A stretch of DNA of 64,000 nucleotides from contig JAJHZJ010000335.1 in NCBI GenBank assembly GCA_023548195.1, forward strand, positions 7,015,677 through 7,079,676. Reading direction: 5' to 3'. Of this stretch, positions 52,561-63,905 are shown piece after piece (positions within the stretch are counted from its first letter, which is position 1; each line of letters starts with the position of its first letter). Both the position numbers and the translations under genes were made by a program. The notes below the pieces were generated by a model, which had not been told where the DNA came from, did no database searches, and saw only the letters and a list, made by a program, of their open reading frames with translations. The stretch is from Bettongia penicillata ogilbyi (lineage: Eukaryota > Chordata > Mammalia > Diprotodontia > Potoroidae).

Positions 52561-53528
52561 CAGGTCAAAAGTGAGGGATTATAAAGGCAGATACTGTATA
52601 AGCAAAATCAACAGCACTTGTTAACAGATGGAAGATGGCTAAAGTCAGGGATGACTTCAAGGCTGTAAATCTGGGTTATTAGAAGAACCGGAAAGCCCTT
52701 GCTAGCAAGAGGGACGTCTGGAGGAAGGGATGAGTTTTGAGGGAAGTGGGCTGGGTTTGGTCAGGTGGTGGTCCTATCCAGGTGGTTTTTGTTTGGATTG
52801 AAGGAGGAGTTAGCCACCAGCAGCAGCCTGGGGAAAACAGACCCAGCTGGAAGAGCCAAGGGAAGTCCCTGGACGGGCAAGCATCCTCCTCAGACAGGAA
52901 GCATCCTCAGACAGGAAGTGAGAGCTCCACCTAGTCCATGGGAACAGATGGATTATTGGATGGATGGAAGGTGGGGTAGAGGTTGTTCCTCATTATGAAG
53001 ATGGCTGGAGTTTGGTTTCGGATGTCTGGCTGGGGAGAAAATTTCCAGCTTTGTAACCCTGATAATTGAAATGAACTGGTCTTCTGATCACTGGACTCCC
53101 TCCAAAGGTCCAGGCAGGTATTCTCATCAGGGCCTAGAGGGGGGTATTATTAGGAGGGATGTGACCTATTTTCCTTGATCCCTTTTTAAAAGGCTGCCTC
53201 TCAAGGAAGAGGAAAGTAGAATTGTAGACTTCTGGGGCCCCAAGCAGGCACAGCAGAAACTGCTCTGGTTTATTAGCTCCTTATATCACCTGCTCTTTGC
53301 CCTCTCCCCTCCCCATGCTCTATTTGAGTCCAGAGAATGACCTTTAAATGTTATCTAGACACCTCAATCTCTGCCTCTTAAACCACTTTGGATAGGGGGA
53401 CAAATTCAAGTAAGGGTCCGAGAAGTCTTCCCTGCTGCTACTTCTCCCCCTCCACACTGATCTCCTAAATCTCTGTATTATAAACACTCCTTTGTGTAAG
53501 GCACTGCTGTGTCTACCTGGGCTCCTCT
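52561..53528. other. Mostly unassigned sequence, no gene recognised
   Basis: The minus-complement L2 trail may continue to about 52700. Then repeat-poor sequence includes a small duplication of 'cctcagacaggaagc' at 52890 and 52907. Plus frames 52737-52934 and 52765-52998 have no recognisable features. Confidence 0.45.
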
Positions 53529-53529
53529 T

Positions 53530-53650
53530 GTCAAATAACCCTGGCAGATTATGGTTCAAATCCCTCCTCAAATACTTACTAACTGTGTGACCCTGGGAAA
53601 GACATTAACTGCTGTCAATCCACCTCCTTCTCTGTTACATGTAAATAAAA
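53530..53650 (+). mobile_element. SINE head and core, sense, truncated
   Basis: 'gattatggttcaaatccctc' and 'aactgtgtgaccctgggaaa'. Confidence 0.75.
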
Positions 53651-53869
53651 CTCTCTGTCCATTGACCTCAGAGGGAAGCAGTATGACTCCAAAGAGACAT
53701 CTACAATGCCACCTAAACCTGAAAATGCTGGATGCTCCTTCCTTATTTAAGATAATGATGGAGGACAACCCATCAGTGCAAAGACATGGAGTTGGGAAAT
53801 GGAGAGATAATACCTTGAGATGTAACTCTGGTTCAAATCTGTTCACAAGTGAAATGATTTTCATAGTCT

Positions 53870-54400
53870 CTCAGAGATGATTTCGTTCAAACCACATCTG
53901 GACAAGGGTCTCTGCTATAGTTATCCAGTCTTTGCTCCAAGACCTCTAATAGGAGGGACCTCACAGCCTGCTAAAGTGGAGAGAAGAAGGAGTCAGAGAA
54001 TCTCAGCGCTGGGATGGTGCTCAGAGACCCTCATACCTGAATTTCCTGAATTAGAATCCCCTCTGCTATATGCTAAGTAGTGGTCATCCATTGTTTTCTT
54101 GAAGACTTCCCAGGCTGGGATGTGTGTGTGTGTGTGTAGGGGTGTGAGTGTGAGTATGTGTGTACGTGTGTGTGTCTGTGTGCATGTATGTGGGTGTGGG
54201 TGGGTGCATGCATGAATCTACTACCTCTCGAAGCATTTTCCCTCCCATTCTACTTTGAGATGGCTGTAATTGTTAAGAATGTTTTTCTTTTGTTAATCTC
54301 AAATTTGCCTCCTGGTAGTGTTCACCTGTCCTTCCCACTTATGTTTCTGGGGCCAAGTACAGAATCAATTCACTCCACTTTGGGGCAGGTCTTATGGGTT
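53870..54400 (-). mobile_element. L3/CR1-type LINE, antisense, with a (GT)n-rich insert
   Basis: 'gagatgatttcgttcaaacc' and 'gtggtcatccattgttttct' precede an impure GT array (54121-54215). 'aagaatgtttttcttttgtt' and 'caaatttgcctcctggtagt' follow, matching antisense CR1/L3. Confidence 0.6.
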
Positions 54401-54444
54401 TACTTCTAAGTCTTTTCTCCCATTGATCTGAAATCCACCTCTCA

Positions 54445-54770
54445 ATCCAGATCAACCAATGTTTACTACTGCACGCTACTGGTCACTGTGCACAAGGACA
54501 ACAAGGTAAAAGAGTTCCTTCCCTTGTGAAGTTTACATTGTATTTGAGGGATAAATACAGCAAAGTAAGATACAAGGTAGGAAGTGAAGGGGGGCAAAGC
54601 GTAGTTCAAGGAACTAGGGACTGTTAGCTTTGAAAAGAGAAGCAAGCCTGTGCCTTCAGGTCTGACATTGAGGGTTATGTGGAGGAAGGCATACCCTTGT
54701 TCTTCATGGCCCTGGTGGGAGGGCAGAATGAGGAATGATGGGCAAAAGTTAAGGCATGCATTTTCCCATC
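54445..54770. mobile_element. Antisense L2 end joined to sense CR1/L3 piece
   Basis: 54445-54600 is a worn antisense L2 end ('aaagagttccttcccttgtg'). 54690-54765 has sense CR1/L3 ('ttcatggccctggtgggagg', 'gaatgatgggcaaaagttaa'). The minus frame 54909-54466 (147 codons) crosses both and is not recognised as a protein. Confidence 0.5.
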
Positions 54771-54924
54771 TAGAAATTTCCGAGAACACATCTGTTTTCT
54801 TTTCCAAGAAGAATGATGTTCGGTCTTTATTAGATAGGAAAAAAAAGTTGATGAGTAGTTGATATCCAAGATAATTAGTGAAATAATAGGACAATCTAAT
54901 GCTTACCAAATTCCCTACACCATG

Positions 54925-55310
54925 CCCCTGTGAGTTGTAAACCAGAGGGCTGAAAGAATTTGTGGATTTGATTGGGGAACTGCTACCGGGGAGCTTTGAA
55001 ATATCTGGGGGAATTAGAGGGGGAAAAAGGTAAGTGTCTGAATTTTTTTTAAAGGAAAAGAATGGAGTTTATAATCTGACTGATCCCTGACAAAACTCTA
55101 GCATTTGTTACTAAATGGTGGTTAGTGACGATCTAGAAGAGGACGAACAATCCAAGTGTCTGTAGAGTTTCATCAAGAGCAGGGTGGGCTAGATTAAAAT
55201 TCTTATTTCTGGACAGGATCACTGAACTGGCAGATAGGGTAATGTTGTAGACATCATTTACCTAGATTTAGCTAAATATTTGATCACCTAAGATTGAACT
55301 CATGTCCACA
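54925..55310 (+). mobile_element. L3/CR1-type LINE, RT region, sense, worn
   Basis: 'aactctagcatttgttacta', 'tctggacaggatcactgaac' and 'gacatcatttacctagattt' resemble CR1/L3 coding sequence (the last reads ..DIIYLDLA.., the RT motif-A neighbourhood). Confidence 0.55.
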
Positions 55311-55494
55311 TAATCCAAGACTTCATCTCCTTGCTGCAAAGAGGGTGACTCTCAGCTCAAAGCTTATAGTCCTAAAGAAATACCTGGAATATTGAGAGGT
55401 TATGTGATCATCTAGCATCACACAGTTCATGTCAGAAACAAGATCTAAATCTAGATTTTTCTGGTGTCTACCAACTTCTCCATGCTATATCTCG

Positions 55495-55665
55495 TAGGAT
55501 TAAAGGATCATAGATTTTAAGCTGGAACTAGTCCAACCCCCTCATTTCACAGAGTCAGAAACTGAAGCCAAAAGAGTATAAATAACCTACCCAAGGTCAC
55601 AGAGGCAGAAAATAACATTACTGAACCTCAAACTCAGGTCTTTGGACTGCAAATCACATCATTTT
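55495..55665 (-). mobile_element. CORE-SINE, antisense
   Basis: 'aaaggatcatagattttaag', 'gtcagaaactgaagccaaaa' and 'ctacccaaggtcacagaggc'. Confidence 0.85.
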
Positions 55666-55699
55666 GGAGCTAGAAGAGACTAATCAGACTTTCTATTCT

Positions 55700-55825
55700 A
55701 ATTTATATCCGAATAACAATCCTGTTTCCAACACCATCTCCATTCTCAGTTTAAAGACTTGTATTGTGGAGAATCTCACTCCTTTCCAAGGCAGCACATT
55801 CCACTTTTGACTACTTCTCAAAATG
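55700..55825 (-). mobile_element. L3/CR1 antisense, host of the RTE insertion
   Basis: 'agaatctcactcctttccaa' and 'ggcagcacattccacttttg' are antisense CR1/L3. The copy appears to continue after the RTE at 59695 ('aagacgttttcccttccctt'). Confidence 0.7.
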
Positions 55826-56689
55826 CAGGGTATAGGATGTGTTCAGGGAGGACCAGTACCTTTGGTCTGATGGCTACGGAGCCCTTTTTGGGGCTCTTTC
55901 CATCTTTAGTGTCCACCTGTTCCAATTAACTCTCACCTGTGGCTGCAGCATGTGCAGCGGCCATACCCCAGTAAACCATTTCGGCAGAAGGGCCAAACCA
56001 GGTTGAGGGTAACCAAGCGTTCTCAAACCCATTGGTGACTTAGAGGGGTGTCTACCCCAAGTGCGTGAAGACTTCCTTTGATGGAATGGGTGGATGAGAA
56101 CAATTTGTTCCAATGGTCATGAAGGCAGATGAAGCAGCCATGTGGAGCGCTTAAAGCTTGGTTAGACACTGAAGACTCCCAGATCATCCGCTGCACCCTG
56201 AGCCATCGCCAGCTGTCTTGACTCTGTCCTGTCACTGGACTATGATGTCTCTGGAGGAGAGTGTGAGGTTGACAACTTTATACAACTCTGCCTCACTTAA
56301 ATCCAATTTCTGCACGAATTAAAAGACATCACCCATACCATTTCACTATTATGTCTCAAAGTCCTGAGGTGACAGGTAAGTGATGAAGCAGCGGATGCAG
56401 AGACACTGGGAGCTGTAGTCAAAACCCTGCACACAGGCAACCCAGGCCATAGGGTCTTTTCTCACTGGAAGCAGCCGTGGGACTTGGAAACCCCCCTGCA
56501 TATCTGAGCAGCCTTTTAAGGATTGCACTGCTTACCTCTTGGTGTGAGGAAGGAGGCTAGAAAAAGGTACCCTAAACATTGTCTGCTTACACAGCCCTGG
56601 CCTGATTACGGTGGCAGGCAGGGAATTCCACTATGTCACCAAAAAACAAAAAAATGTACAAAATGTACGAAATGTATGAAAACATCCGC

Positions 56690-57480
56690 AAAGATGATTC
56701 CACTAACCACTGGCACATGGAATTTGTGCGCACTAATAGACAACACAAAATCCAGTAGACCTGAAAGAATTACTCTTGTTGCAAGAGAACTCAACAGGTA
56801 TTGCATTCAGTGGCAGTCCTGAGTGAAACAAGGTTGACCAAATAAAGTTGGAGCTGGATACACCTTTTTCTGTAGTGGGCACAGTGAAGGGGAGGGTCGT
56901 GAAACTGGTATAGGTTTTGCAATCAAAATTAATCTAATCAGCAAGCTGGCATGCCTTCCAAAAGGAGTGAATGACAGGCTCATGACAATGTGATTGCCAC
57001 TCGTAGGAAAACACAATGCCACCATCATCAGCGCCTATGCTTCCACCATGACAAACCCTGATGAAATCAAAGAAAAATTTTATGAAGACCTAGAGACCCT
57101 TATCATCAATATGCCAAAAGAGGACAAGTTTATAATTCTGGGCGATTTTAATGGTAGAGTAGGCTCAGACTATCAGACTTGAGAGGAAGTCCTAAGGAGG
57201 AATGGAGTTGGAAACAGCAACAGCAATGCTCATTTACTGCTGAAAACTTGTGTATCACATAACCTTCTCATCACCAACACTGTCTTCCGTTTACCTAAAT
57301 GCAATAAAACTTCATGGATTCACTCTTGCAGCAAACATTGGCATCTAATAGACTATGTGATTGTAAGGAGAAGAGACAGACAAGATGTGAGAATGACAAA
57401 GGCAATGTGTGGTGCAGAGTGCTGGACTGTTCATAGATTTATCCTTTCCAAGCTAAATATTCACATTCATCAAAAGGCAA
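56690..57480 (+). pseudogene. RTE apurinic-type endonuclease domain, broken
   Basis: Conserved landmarks in one frame: TWN near 56715, ISAYA at about 57027, GDFNGRVG at 57141-57164 (Asp/Asn active-site box), and HWHLIDYVIV at about 57336-57365. Function in an intact element is to nick target DNA for target-primed reverse transcription. In-frame stops occur after IQWQS (56820), at about 56990 and at 57180 (GSDYQT-stop). Spliced or edited rescue is not plausible. Confidence 0.88.
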
Positions 57481-57481
57481 A

Positions 57482-58830
57482 GTGACTACCAGAAGAATTA
57501 ATGTCAACAAATTAGATCTCTTCTCTGAGCTTGAACAGTTTTTTGCTGACTTGGAGGAAAAGGTGAGCCAACAGACAGTTGGAAACAGTGGAGCAGAAAA
57601 AGAGTGGGCAGCTCTCAGAGATTTGGTGCACAGCACTGCATTTGCTCATCTGGGTCACAATACTGGCAAACACCAGGACTGGTTTGATGAAAATTGTGGG
57701 GAAATTCAGAAGCTGCTAAATGAAAAACGAGAACTCCACAGGATTTATCAGCAGGATAGCTCATCCACCTCTAAGAAGGCAGCATTTAATTCCATCAAAA
57801 GCAAAGCTTAGAGAGATGCAGGATTCCTAGGTCAGTAAGAAGGCAGATGAAATTCAGTTTTATGCTGATAGTAACAATCCAAAGCACTTTTATGATTCCC
57901 TGAAAGCTATTTATGGACAAAAACCCTGTGGTGCATCACAACTACTCAGTGCTGATGGAGTCGCATTGATTAGTGATAAGGACATGATCCTAGAGAGATG
58001 GGCTGAACACTTCCATAGTGTTCTCAACAGACCATCATCAATCAATGCTGAAATCATTGACCACTTATCTCAGGTTGAAGTCAATCCCTCCTTAGCTGAA
58101 GTTCCAACTGAAGAAGAGGGTTTGAGGGCCATTAGACTCCTGTCATGTGGCAAAGCACCTGGTACTGATTCTATTCCAGCTGAGATTTACAAGGTAGAGG
58201 GACCGTTGCTCAAACAAAAGCTGACTGCAATTTTCCAGTTTATATGGCAAGAGGAGGTTATCCCCTAGAAATTCAAGGATGCCTCCATTGTCCATCTCTA
58301 TAAGGGTAAAGGGAATAGATTGTCCTGCAACAATCAATGTCTCTTTTAGTCATTGCTGGCAAAGTTCTTGTTAGAGTCCTTTTTACTAGGATGATCCTTC
58401 ATGTGAAAGATGGTCATATACCTGAGAGCCAGTGTGGCTTCAGAAAGGACTGAAAAACAGTCAATATGGTGTCTGCTGCCTGACAACTCCAGGAGAAATG
58501 CCAGGAGCAGAACAGAGGGCTGTATGCTTATTCCCATGCCTTTTAGTATAATGTTTTCAGCCATGTTAATAAATGATTTCAATGAGGATGAACATGGCAT
58601 CAAGGTCAGCTACTGTACTGATGGTAAGTTCTTCAATTTGAAAAGGTTACAAGCCAAGACCAAAGTGCAGGGAGTATTGGTGCATGATTTCCTGTTTGCA
58701 GATGATTGGGCACTCAGTGCAGCCTCTGAAGCTGAGATGCAACAAAGTATGGATCAATTCTCTGCTGCCTAATTTTGGCCTAATAATTAACACCAAGAAA
58801 ACACAGGTCTCCATCAGCCACCACCACACC
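57482..58830 (+). pseudogene. RTE reverse transcriptase domain, internally deleted
   Basis: The N-terminal part (57482-57811) is in another frame from the main one. Then come LLSCGKAPGTDSIPAEIYK at about 58140 (RT motif 2a), a stop at 58267, and a worn stretch around 58430. The FADD catalytic box is at 58695-58706. Between GCML (about 58526) and FSIMFSAMLINDF the motif-A segment with the first catalytic Asp is absent, an inferred internal deletion of roughly 200-250 bases. NFGLIINTKKTQ continues in a shifted frame from about 58770. Confidence 0.85.
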
Positions 58831-58838
58831 ATCCATAC

Positions 58839-59631
58839 ATGGAACCATCAGTTACAACAAATGGAGGAGTTTTGAATGCTGTGGATGATAAGTTCACTTA
58901 TGTTGGTAGTGTATTTTCCAGGGATGTACACACTGATAATGAGGTTGATGCATGCATTGCCAGAGCTAGCGCAGTGTTTGGGAGGCTCCAAAGAAAAGTT
59001 TGGGTGAGAAAAGGTAGCAGACTAACTACTAAACTGAAGTTCTACAGAGCCATTGCGCTGACCTCATTGTTATATGCTTGTGAAACATGGCCAGTCTACC
59101 AGCGCCATGCCAGGAAACTGAATCACTTCCATTTGAACTGTCTTAGGAAGATTCTGAGGATCACCTGGTAGGATAAGGTACCAGACACTGAAGTCCTTGC
59201 TTGAGCTGAATTGCCAAGTATTCAAACTATGCTTCAGAGAGTACAACTCCAATGGGTTGGCCATATTTTTCAAATGCAAAATATACGCTTGCCAAAAAGA
59301 CTATTTTATGGAGAACTCGCATGGGGCAGGCAATCACATGGTGGCCAGAAAAAGCAATACAAAGACACTCTTAAGGTCTCTCTCAAGAACTTTGAATTTG
59401 ACTGGGCAACATGGGAGACACTGGCACAGGACCACTCAGCATGATGTGCGGACATCAGAAAGGGGGGCTGTGCTTTTTGAGCAAAGCAGAATTGAGACAG
59501 CACAAAATAAGCGCAGGATGCAGAAATTTGGGATATCCACCCCAAATATTCATACAGACCATCTGTGCCCAACCTGTGGTAGAGCATTCAGAGCTCATAT
59601 TGGTCTGATTAGCCACAGTGGGACACACTGA
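58839..59631 (+). pseudogene. RTE C-terminal region with C2H2-like finger, broken
   Basis: LLYACETWPVYQRHARK (from about 59067) and LNHFHLNCLRKIL lead to a stop at 59169. PSIQTMLQRVQLQWVGHIF and RLPKRLFYGELAWGRQSHGG follow from 59211. A frameshift at about 59440 shifts to the frame with a C-X2-C-X12-H-X3-H finger at 59566-59628 just before the final stop. The finger arrangement is typical of the C-terminus of many RTE proteins. Confidence 0.85.
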
Positions 59632-59694
59632 AATTTCACTTAATCATGTTGATGTCATTTTGGTCCTCTTCGAAGATGAAGGACAACAACCAAA

Positions 59695-59915
59695 ACTTCT
59701 CAAAATGAAGACGTTTTCCCTTCCCTTTTTTTGTAGTATACAAGTCTGAACAAAGCAATTTATCCTTCATAACAACATCATGAGCATATATGTGTAGTAC
59801 TTGATGTTTATAAAACATTTCATACTCCTCACCTCTCAGGCCCTTATTGCTTCTTTCTTGAATAATTCTGACAGGTATCTCTACCTCTGAGCTCCTCTGT
59901 CTCCATCTTCCAATA
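59695..59915 (-). mobile_element. Continuation of the split L3/CR1 copy, then unassigned
   Basis: After the 3' target duplication the sequence resumes CR1/L3-like 'gaagacgttttcccttccct' for some 60-100 bases. Beyond that nothing is recognised. Confidence 0.5.
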
Positions 59916-59919
59916 GCTT

Positions 59920-60265
59920 TTAAAGTGACAGATTCTTAAAGTACAGACTCCATCACTCCATTGTTCAAAAAGGGCCAGTGGGTCCCATTGCCTTCTAGGA
60001 TCAAATGCAGGCACCTCTGTTTAGTTTTTAAAACCCTTCACAGACTGCTTCTTGCTTACTTTCCCAGACTTACTACACATTATTTTCCTCTCCACATGGT
60101 TTGGCTTGCTTTTCCTTACCCCCAGCACTCTATTCCCCTTCTCTGCATAGATTTTCCCACACACATGGAAAGGACTCCTTCCTCACCTTCATCTTTTAGA
60201 ATTTCTTCAAAGTTCTGCTCTTCCAGATGAGACTTTTCTTGATCCCCTCCAACCTCATCTGCCAG
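59920..60265 (+). mobile_element. L2-type LINE ORF2 end / 3' UTR, sense
   Basis: 'gactccatcactccattgtt', 'agtgggtcccattgccttct', 'aggatcaaatgcaggcacct' and 'gtttagtttttaaaaccctt' encode the L2-like SRIKCRHLCLVFKTLH segment, the last conserved part of ORF2. 'cagatgagacttttcttgat' follows. Confidence 0.85.
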
Positions 60266-60284
60266 TGTCCCCTTTCAGCCAGTC

Positions 60285-60580
60285 CAAGGTCACATAACTA
60301 TCATCTAATAGAACCATGGCCTGAGACCAGGTTTTCCGGCTCCCAACTCTGAAGTCTTCATTCATAAAAGCACTTTCACATATGTCCTTTTACTGGTCCT
60401 CTTTCAGAAACACACTGTAAGGGGATTGTTAATTTCTCCTCACATTCTCCTTTTCCACTGTGGCTGAGGAAACAAAGGTGAGATGATTTGCCTATGGTCA
60501 CCCAGCTAGTGAGTGGTGCTTACCCTAGAGCCTGCACATAGTTGGTGCTTAATATATATTTATTGATTGACTGATTGGCT
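60285..60580. mobile_element. Antisense CORE-SINE fragments and sense L2 terminus
   Basis: 60285-60380 and 60455-60520 are antisense SINE pieces ('ctgaggaaacaaaggtgaga', 'ggtcacccagctagtgagtg'). 60525-60580 is an L2 end ('agcctgcacatagttggtgc'). Confidence 0.7.
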
Positions 60581-61215
60581 GGCAGATAGAGCTGAATCAT
60601 ACTTTTCACCCTTTGCTCCTGTTCTCTCTGTCCCTGCTTGTCTCCTTCTCTGTGTGTGTCCCTCTCTCCCTCCCTCCTTCATTCCCCTCTCTTCTCCTTT
60701 TCCCTGTGAGTTTTTAGACTTTGTTACCTATATGTGGACTGTCAGGAGAACAGGGTATGATGGAAGGGCAGAATGCGTGGAAGTAGCTCCTCTAACTCTG
60801 GCCTGACCTCTGAGGAGGATGTCATTGGGTCCCCCAGCTGGTGTAGGGGGTGGATCTGGCCTCAACAGATGGTCTTAGCTTCTTCCCCTTTCAGGAAAAT
60901 GCTGAACACCTGATGTGTGCAGAGTTCTGTCCTAGGTGCTGGAAGGGGAGGATGGGGGTAAACAAAACCTGGGGAAGCCTGTGGTAGCAGAGAAGGTTGC
61001 AGGAAGAGAAAGGGAAGCCCTACTCAGGGTCCCAGAAAAGTTATAAAGCTATCTACTCTTTTGGAGAAAAGTTTTTGATGCCCGTGGGACCAAGGGCTCT
61101 CTCACTCTGCTGCCATGACTCCAGGGATCTATGGATCCCTTCCTGGGGCATCAGACTGAAGCATTAGCCTGACTTCCTCATCTTTCCCTTTGTCTTCGTA
61201 CTGCTTCCTGTTTGA
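60581..61215. other. Unassigned sequence, no gene seen
   Basis: Partly pyrimidine-rich unique sequence. The plus frame 60567-60806 (79 codons) has no recognisable features. Confidence 0.45.
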
Positions 61216-61225
61216 CATCTGCTGT

Positions 61226-61468
61226 TTGGGTATTTCAGTTGTGTCTGACTCTCTGTGTCCCCTTTGGGGTTTTTGTGGCAAAGATACTAGAATGGCTTGC
61301 CATTTCCTTCTGCATGTTATTTTACAGATGACGAACTGAGGCAACCAGGATGAAGTGACTTGACCAGAGTCACGCAGCTAGTAAGTGTCTCAGGCCAGAT
61401 TTGAACTCAGGAAAAATCAGTCTTCCTACTCCAAATCTCATGTTCTAGCCACTGCCCCATCTGCCAGT
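61226..61468 (-). mobile_element. tRNA/RTE-type SINE, antisense, full length
   Basis: 'tcagttgtgtctgactctct', 'aatggcttgccatttccttc' and 'cacgcagctagtaagtgtct' with head complement near 61460. Confidence 0.9.
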
Positions 61469-61479
61469 CTTATAGAATA

Positions 61480-61815
61480 GCAGAATTTTAGAAATTATTA
61501 TCTAGTCCAGTCTTGATAAAGATCCTAAATTTCCACCTACAGCCTCATTGATAAGAGGATGACTTCCAGTGGATGGGGATCTCATTACCTTGTGTGGTAG
61601 TCAATCAATTTTGGAACAGCTCTTCAATTTTTTGCCTACGTAACTTTCATCCCTTGGTCCTCATTCTGCCATTCTGGGTCCAAAAGAACAAAGCAAATCC
61701 CTCTTTTCATGGCAGTCCTATCCTTTGAAGGCCATGAACATACCCTCAGATAAATCTTCTCTTATGCAATCTAAACATCCCTAGTTCCGTCAGTTTCTCT
61801 ATCCCCTTATGATAT
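61480..61815 (-). mobile_element. L3/CR1-type LINE 3' region, antisense
   Basis: 'tctagtccagtcttgataaa', 'ggggatctcattaccttgtg', 'cttggtcctcattctgccat', 'ttatgcaatctaaacatccc' and 'tagttccgtcagtttctcta' in antisense order. Confidence 0.82.
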
Positions 61816-61827
61816 GAAAGGCATTCT

Positions 61828-61950
61828 GGAATAGTGAATAGATAGTTGGCCTTTTAAACCTGGAAGGCATGAGTTCAAGTCTTGACACATACTGATTGTG
61901 TGACCTTGGGTATGTGACAACTCTTTAAGTTTAGAAGTGACAGAGAAAGT
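61828..61950 (+). mobile_element. SINE head and core, sense, truncated
   Basis: 'tctggaatagtgaatagata', 'aaggcatgagttcaagtctt' and 'gattgtgtgaccttgggtat'. Confidence 0.75.
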
Positions 61951-62325
61951 TCTGACCTGCATTAATAGAAGGAATTTATTCATCTCCAGTTCCTGATATC
62001 AATGAAATCACAGGGCTAGTCCCTGTGGCATGGGTTCAGGTCCCCCTGACCCTCCTGGCCACTCTTTTCTCTATATTCTCCACTTGTCAATTTCTTGCCT
62101 AAAGCTGAATTATTATAACTGTGGAGATTGATCAGGCGACAAGTTAGACACACAGGTAGGGAGGCTTAGCATTAAGTTTGCCTTAATGTATCTTAGAAGT
62201 TAAATCTGTTTTAGGGACCTGTCAGAACTAGATTCCTTTGCTCAGTTAAATGAGTGAAGCCTAGTTCTTTCTCTTCTTGCCTTTTTTTCTCTTCTTAGAT
62301 CTAATTCATTGGAAAGAAGATTGGG
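61951..62325. other. Unassigned sequence, no gene seen
   Basis: AT-balanced unique sequence without recognisable features. Confidence 0.5.
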
Positions 62326-62329
62326 CTAC

Positions 62330-62450
62330 AAGTTTGGAAAATCAACTCTGTTCATAGACATGTACCCAAGCCTTGATTCCCTCAAATGTAAAATGAAAGA
62401 ATTGGATACGCTGATATCTCAGGTTTCTTTCACTGTCTGATCTTTTCCCC
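62330..62450 (+). mobile_element. CORE-SINE 3' half, sense
   Basis: 'gattccctcaaatgtaaaat' then 'tatctcaggtttctttcact'. Confidence 0.6.
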
Positions 62451-62717
62451 AATTCGAGCTGGAATGCTTTTTCCTCTCTCTGCTCTCCTTCTTGCCAAGG
62501 AAGCAGTTCTTCCCCTTTCTTATTGTACTATGACCTTCTCAGGCTCAGAAGGAATGACTCTCCAGGCCTTATGACTCTCCCCTGAGACTGGCCTTTTAAG
62601 GTCAATCTAATGTTTAGCTCAAGTTTACTGACTTCTTTGGTATTTTCTAATGATTCCAGTTTTTCTTAATAAGTACCTCCTGTTCATCATGCTGTTTTGT
62701 ATGTATCCCGGGTCCCT

Positions 62718-62903
62718 CTGTCAGTCTGATGAAACTGATGGACCTCTCTTCAGAACGATGTTTTTTAAATGCACGGGATAAAATACATGGGATTACAATG
62801 AAAACCAATTATATTGAAATAAAGACAGCATTTTTCTCCTCCAATTAAACAGATGCCCTGAAATCTATCTTCAGATCTCTGGGCTAAGAACCCTTGCTGT
62901 AGC
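62718..62903. mobile_element. hAT-like miniature element, related to the 38891 copy
   Basis: Shares in order 'tgttttttaaatgcacggga', 'taaaatacatgggattacaa' and 'accaattatattgaaataaa' with 38940-39040, and ends 'gctaagaacccttg', the expected terminal motif. The left end is worn. Confidence 0.5.
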
Positions 62904-63285
62904 ATCTCAATCTAGAGTTTTTTCACCCTTTTTCATCTTCCAACCTGCCTCAATATACAACTCTCTTTGCTTCAGTCTTTGAGGATGCCAGGTTCTTTCT
63001 GGCTGAGTTGTAGGTGCAACACATAACTCTAAATTGATCGTATATGAAAGATATCCATTCCAAGAGCACAATCTTCTTACTCATTTCAGCTTGGCAGTTT
63101 ATCAAGCATCTATCCTATATTTCACATATTTATCTTGCTTTTGCTTCTTTCTCTTGCTCAAGGAAACTCGAGTGGTAAAGCTTCCCAGGTTTGGGGGAAG
63201 TGTCCTTGGTCTTATCTGCCTTGAATTGTAAAACCTTAACAACATAGCTTGGGATGTAGATTGAGAAGGCACCTAAGCCTCAAGG
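62904..63285. other. Mostly unassigned; possible CR1/L3 traces
   Basis: 62930-62990 ('tcatcttccaacctgcctca') may be antisense CR1/L3. The remainder is unassigned. No gene. Confidence 0.4.
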
Positions 63286-63289
63286 ACTC

Positions 63290-63905
63290 TAGGAATTATA
63301 AGGAACCTCAGAAATCACACAGCCCGATGTGAAGTCAGTCAATGAATAACTAACAGGCTCCATTTGAGGCCCTTCACTAGTGGAGGAGCTCACTACCTTC
63401 AAAAGTAGCTGGTCCATTTTTGGACAGCTCCCACTGTTAGGAAGGGGTTCCTTATATCAAACTGAAATTGCTTTCTCCAACTTTCACCTGGGGCTCTTTG
63501 CTCTGTCCTGTGGAATCAGGCTTAACCTTCCTTCTGGACCCTACATAATTATGGTGTTATGTCACGTGTTGACCAGCCTAATACAACCCATTAACCATCT
63601 CTCTCTCACCACTATTTACCACTGGCCTAGCTATCAGACATTATACTGTATTCCTCTAGTACAGTGTAATTTTTAAATCCAAGTATTGAACTTGACATTT
63701 ACCCCTGTTTACTTTCATATTTTTGGAATTAATACATTGTCATAGCCTAAAGTGATCTTTTAAAATTTACAATTCTGTCATATGATATGGATTAACTGTT
63801 CCCTTGGACTTTGTATCATCCACAAATTTGTTCAGGATACTGTCCATGCCTTCCTTCAAGTAATCAACAAAGATGTAGAACAGATCATTTTTATACACTG
63901 ATCAG
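63290..63905 (-). mobile_element. L3/CR1-type LINE, antisense
   Basis: 'gtggaggagctcactacctt', 'ctcccactgttaggaagggg', 'tttaaatccaagtattgaac', 'gtatcatccacaaatttgtt' and 'ccttcaagtaatcaacaaag' follow in antisense order over 600 bases. One of the longest CR1/L3 copies here. Small plus frames over it are chance. Confidence 0.82.

Larger units (their letters stand above)
55826..59694 (+). mobile_element. RTE-clade LINE, near full length, inactivated
   Basis: A 3.87-kb element bounded by perfect 13-bp target duplications acttctcaaaatg (55813-55825 and 59695-59707). It has a ~0.85-kb 5' UTR, an endonuclease region, a reverse transcriptase region, a C-terminal C2H2-type finger and a short 3' end 'gatgaaggacaacaacc' with no poly(A), as in RTE elements. 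Numerous stops and at least three frameshifts inactivate it; several stops look like CGA>TGA or TGG>TAG/TGA decay. Confidence 0.93.

Noticed and set aside
54466..54909. Minus-strand frame of 147 codons
   Set aside because: It crosses antisense L2 and sense CR1/L3 fragments and has no domain-like sequence.
56523..59631. Series of plus-strand frames as host genes
   Set aside because: They are the endonuclease, RT and C-terminal pieces of one RTE element, joined only across stops and frameshifts.
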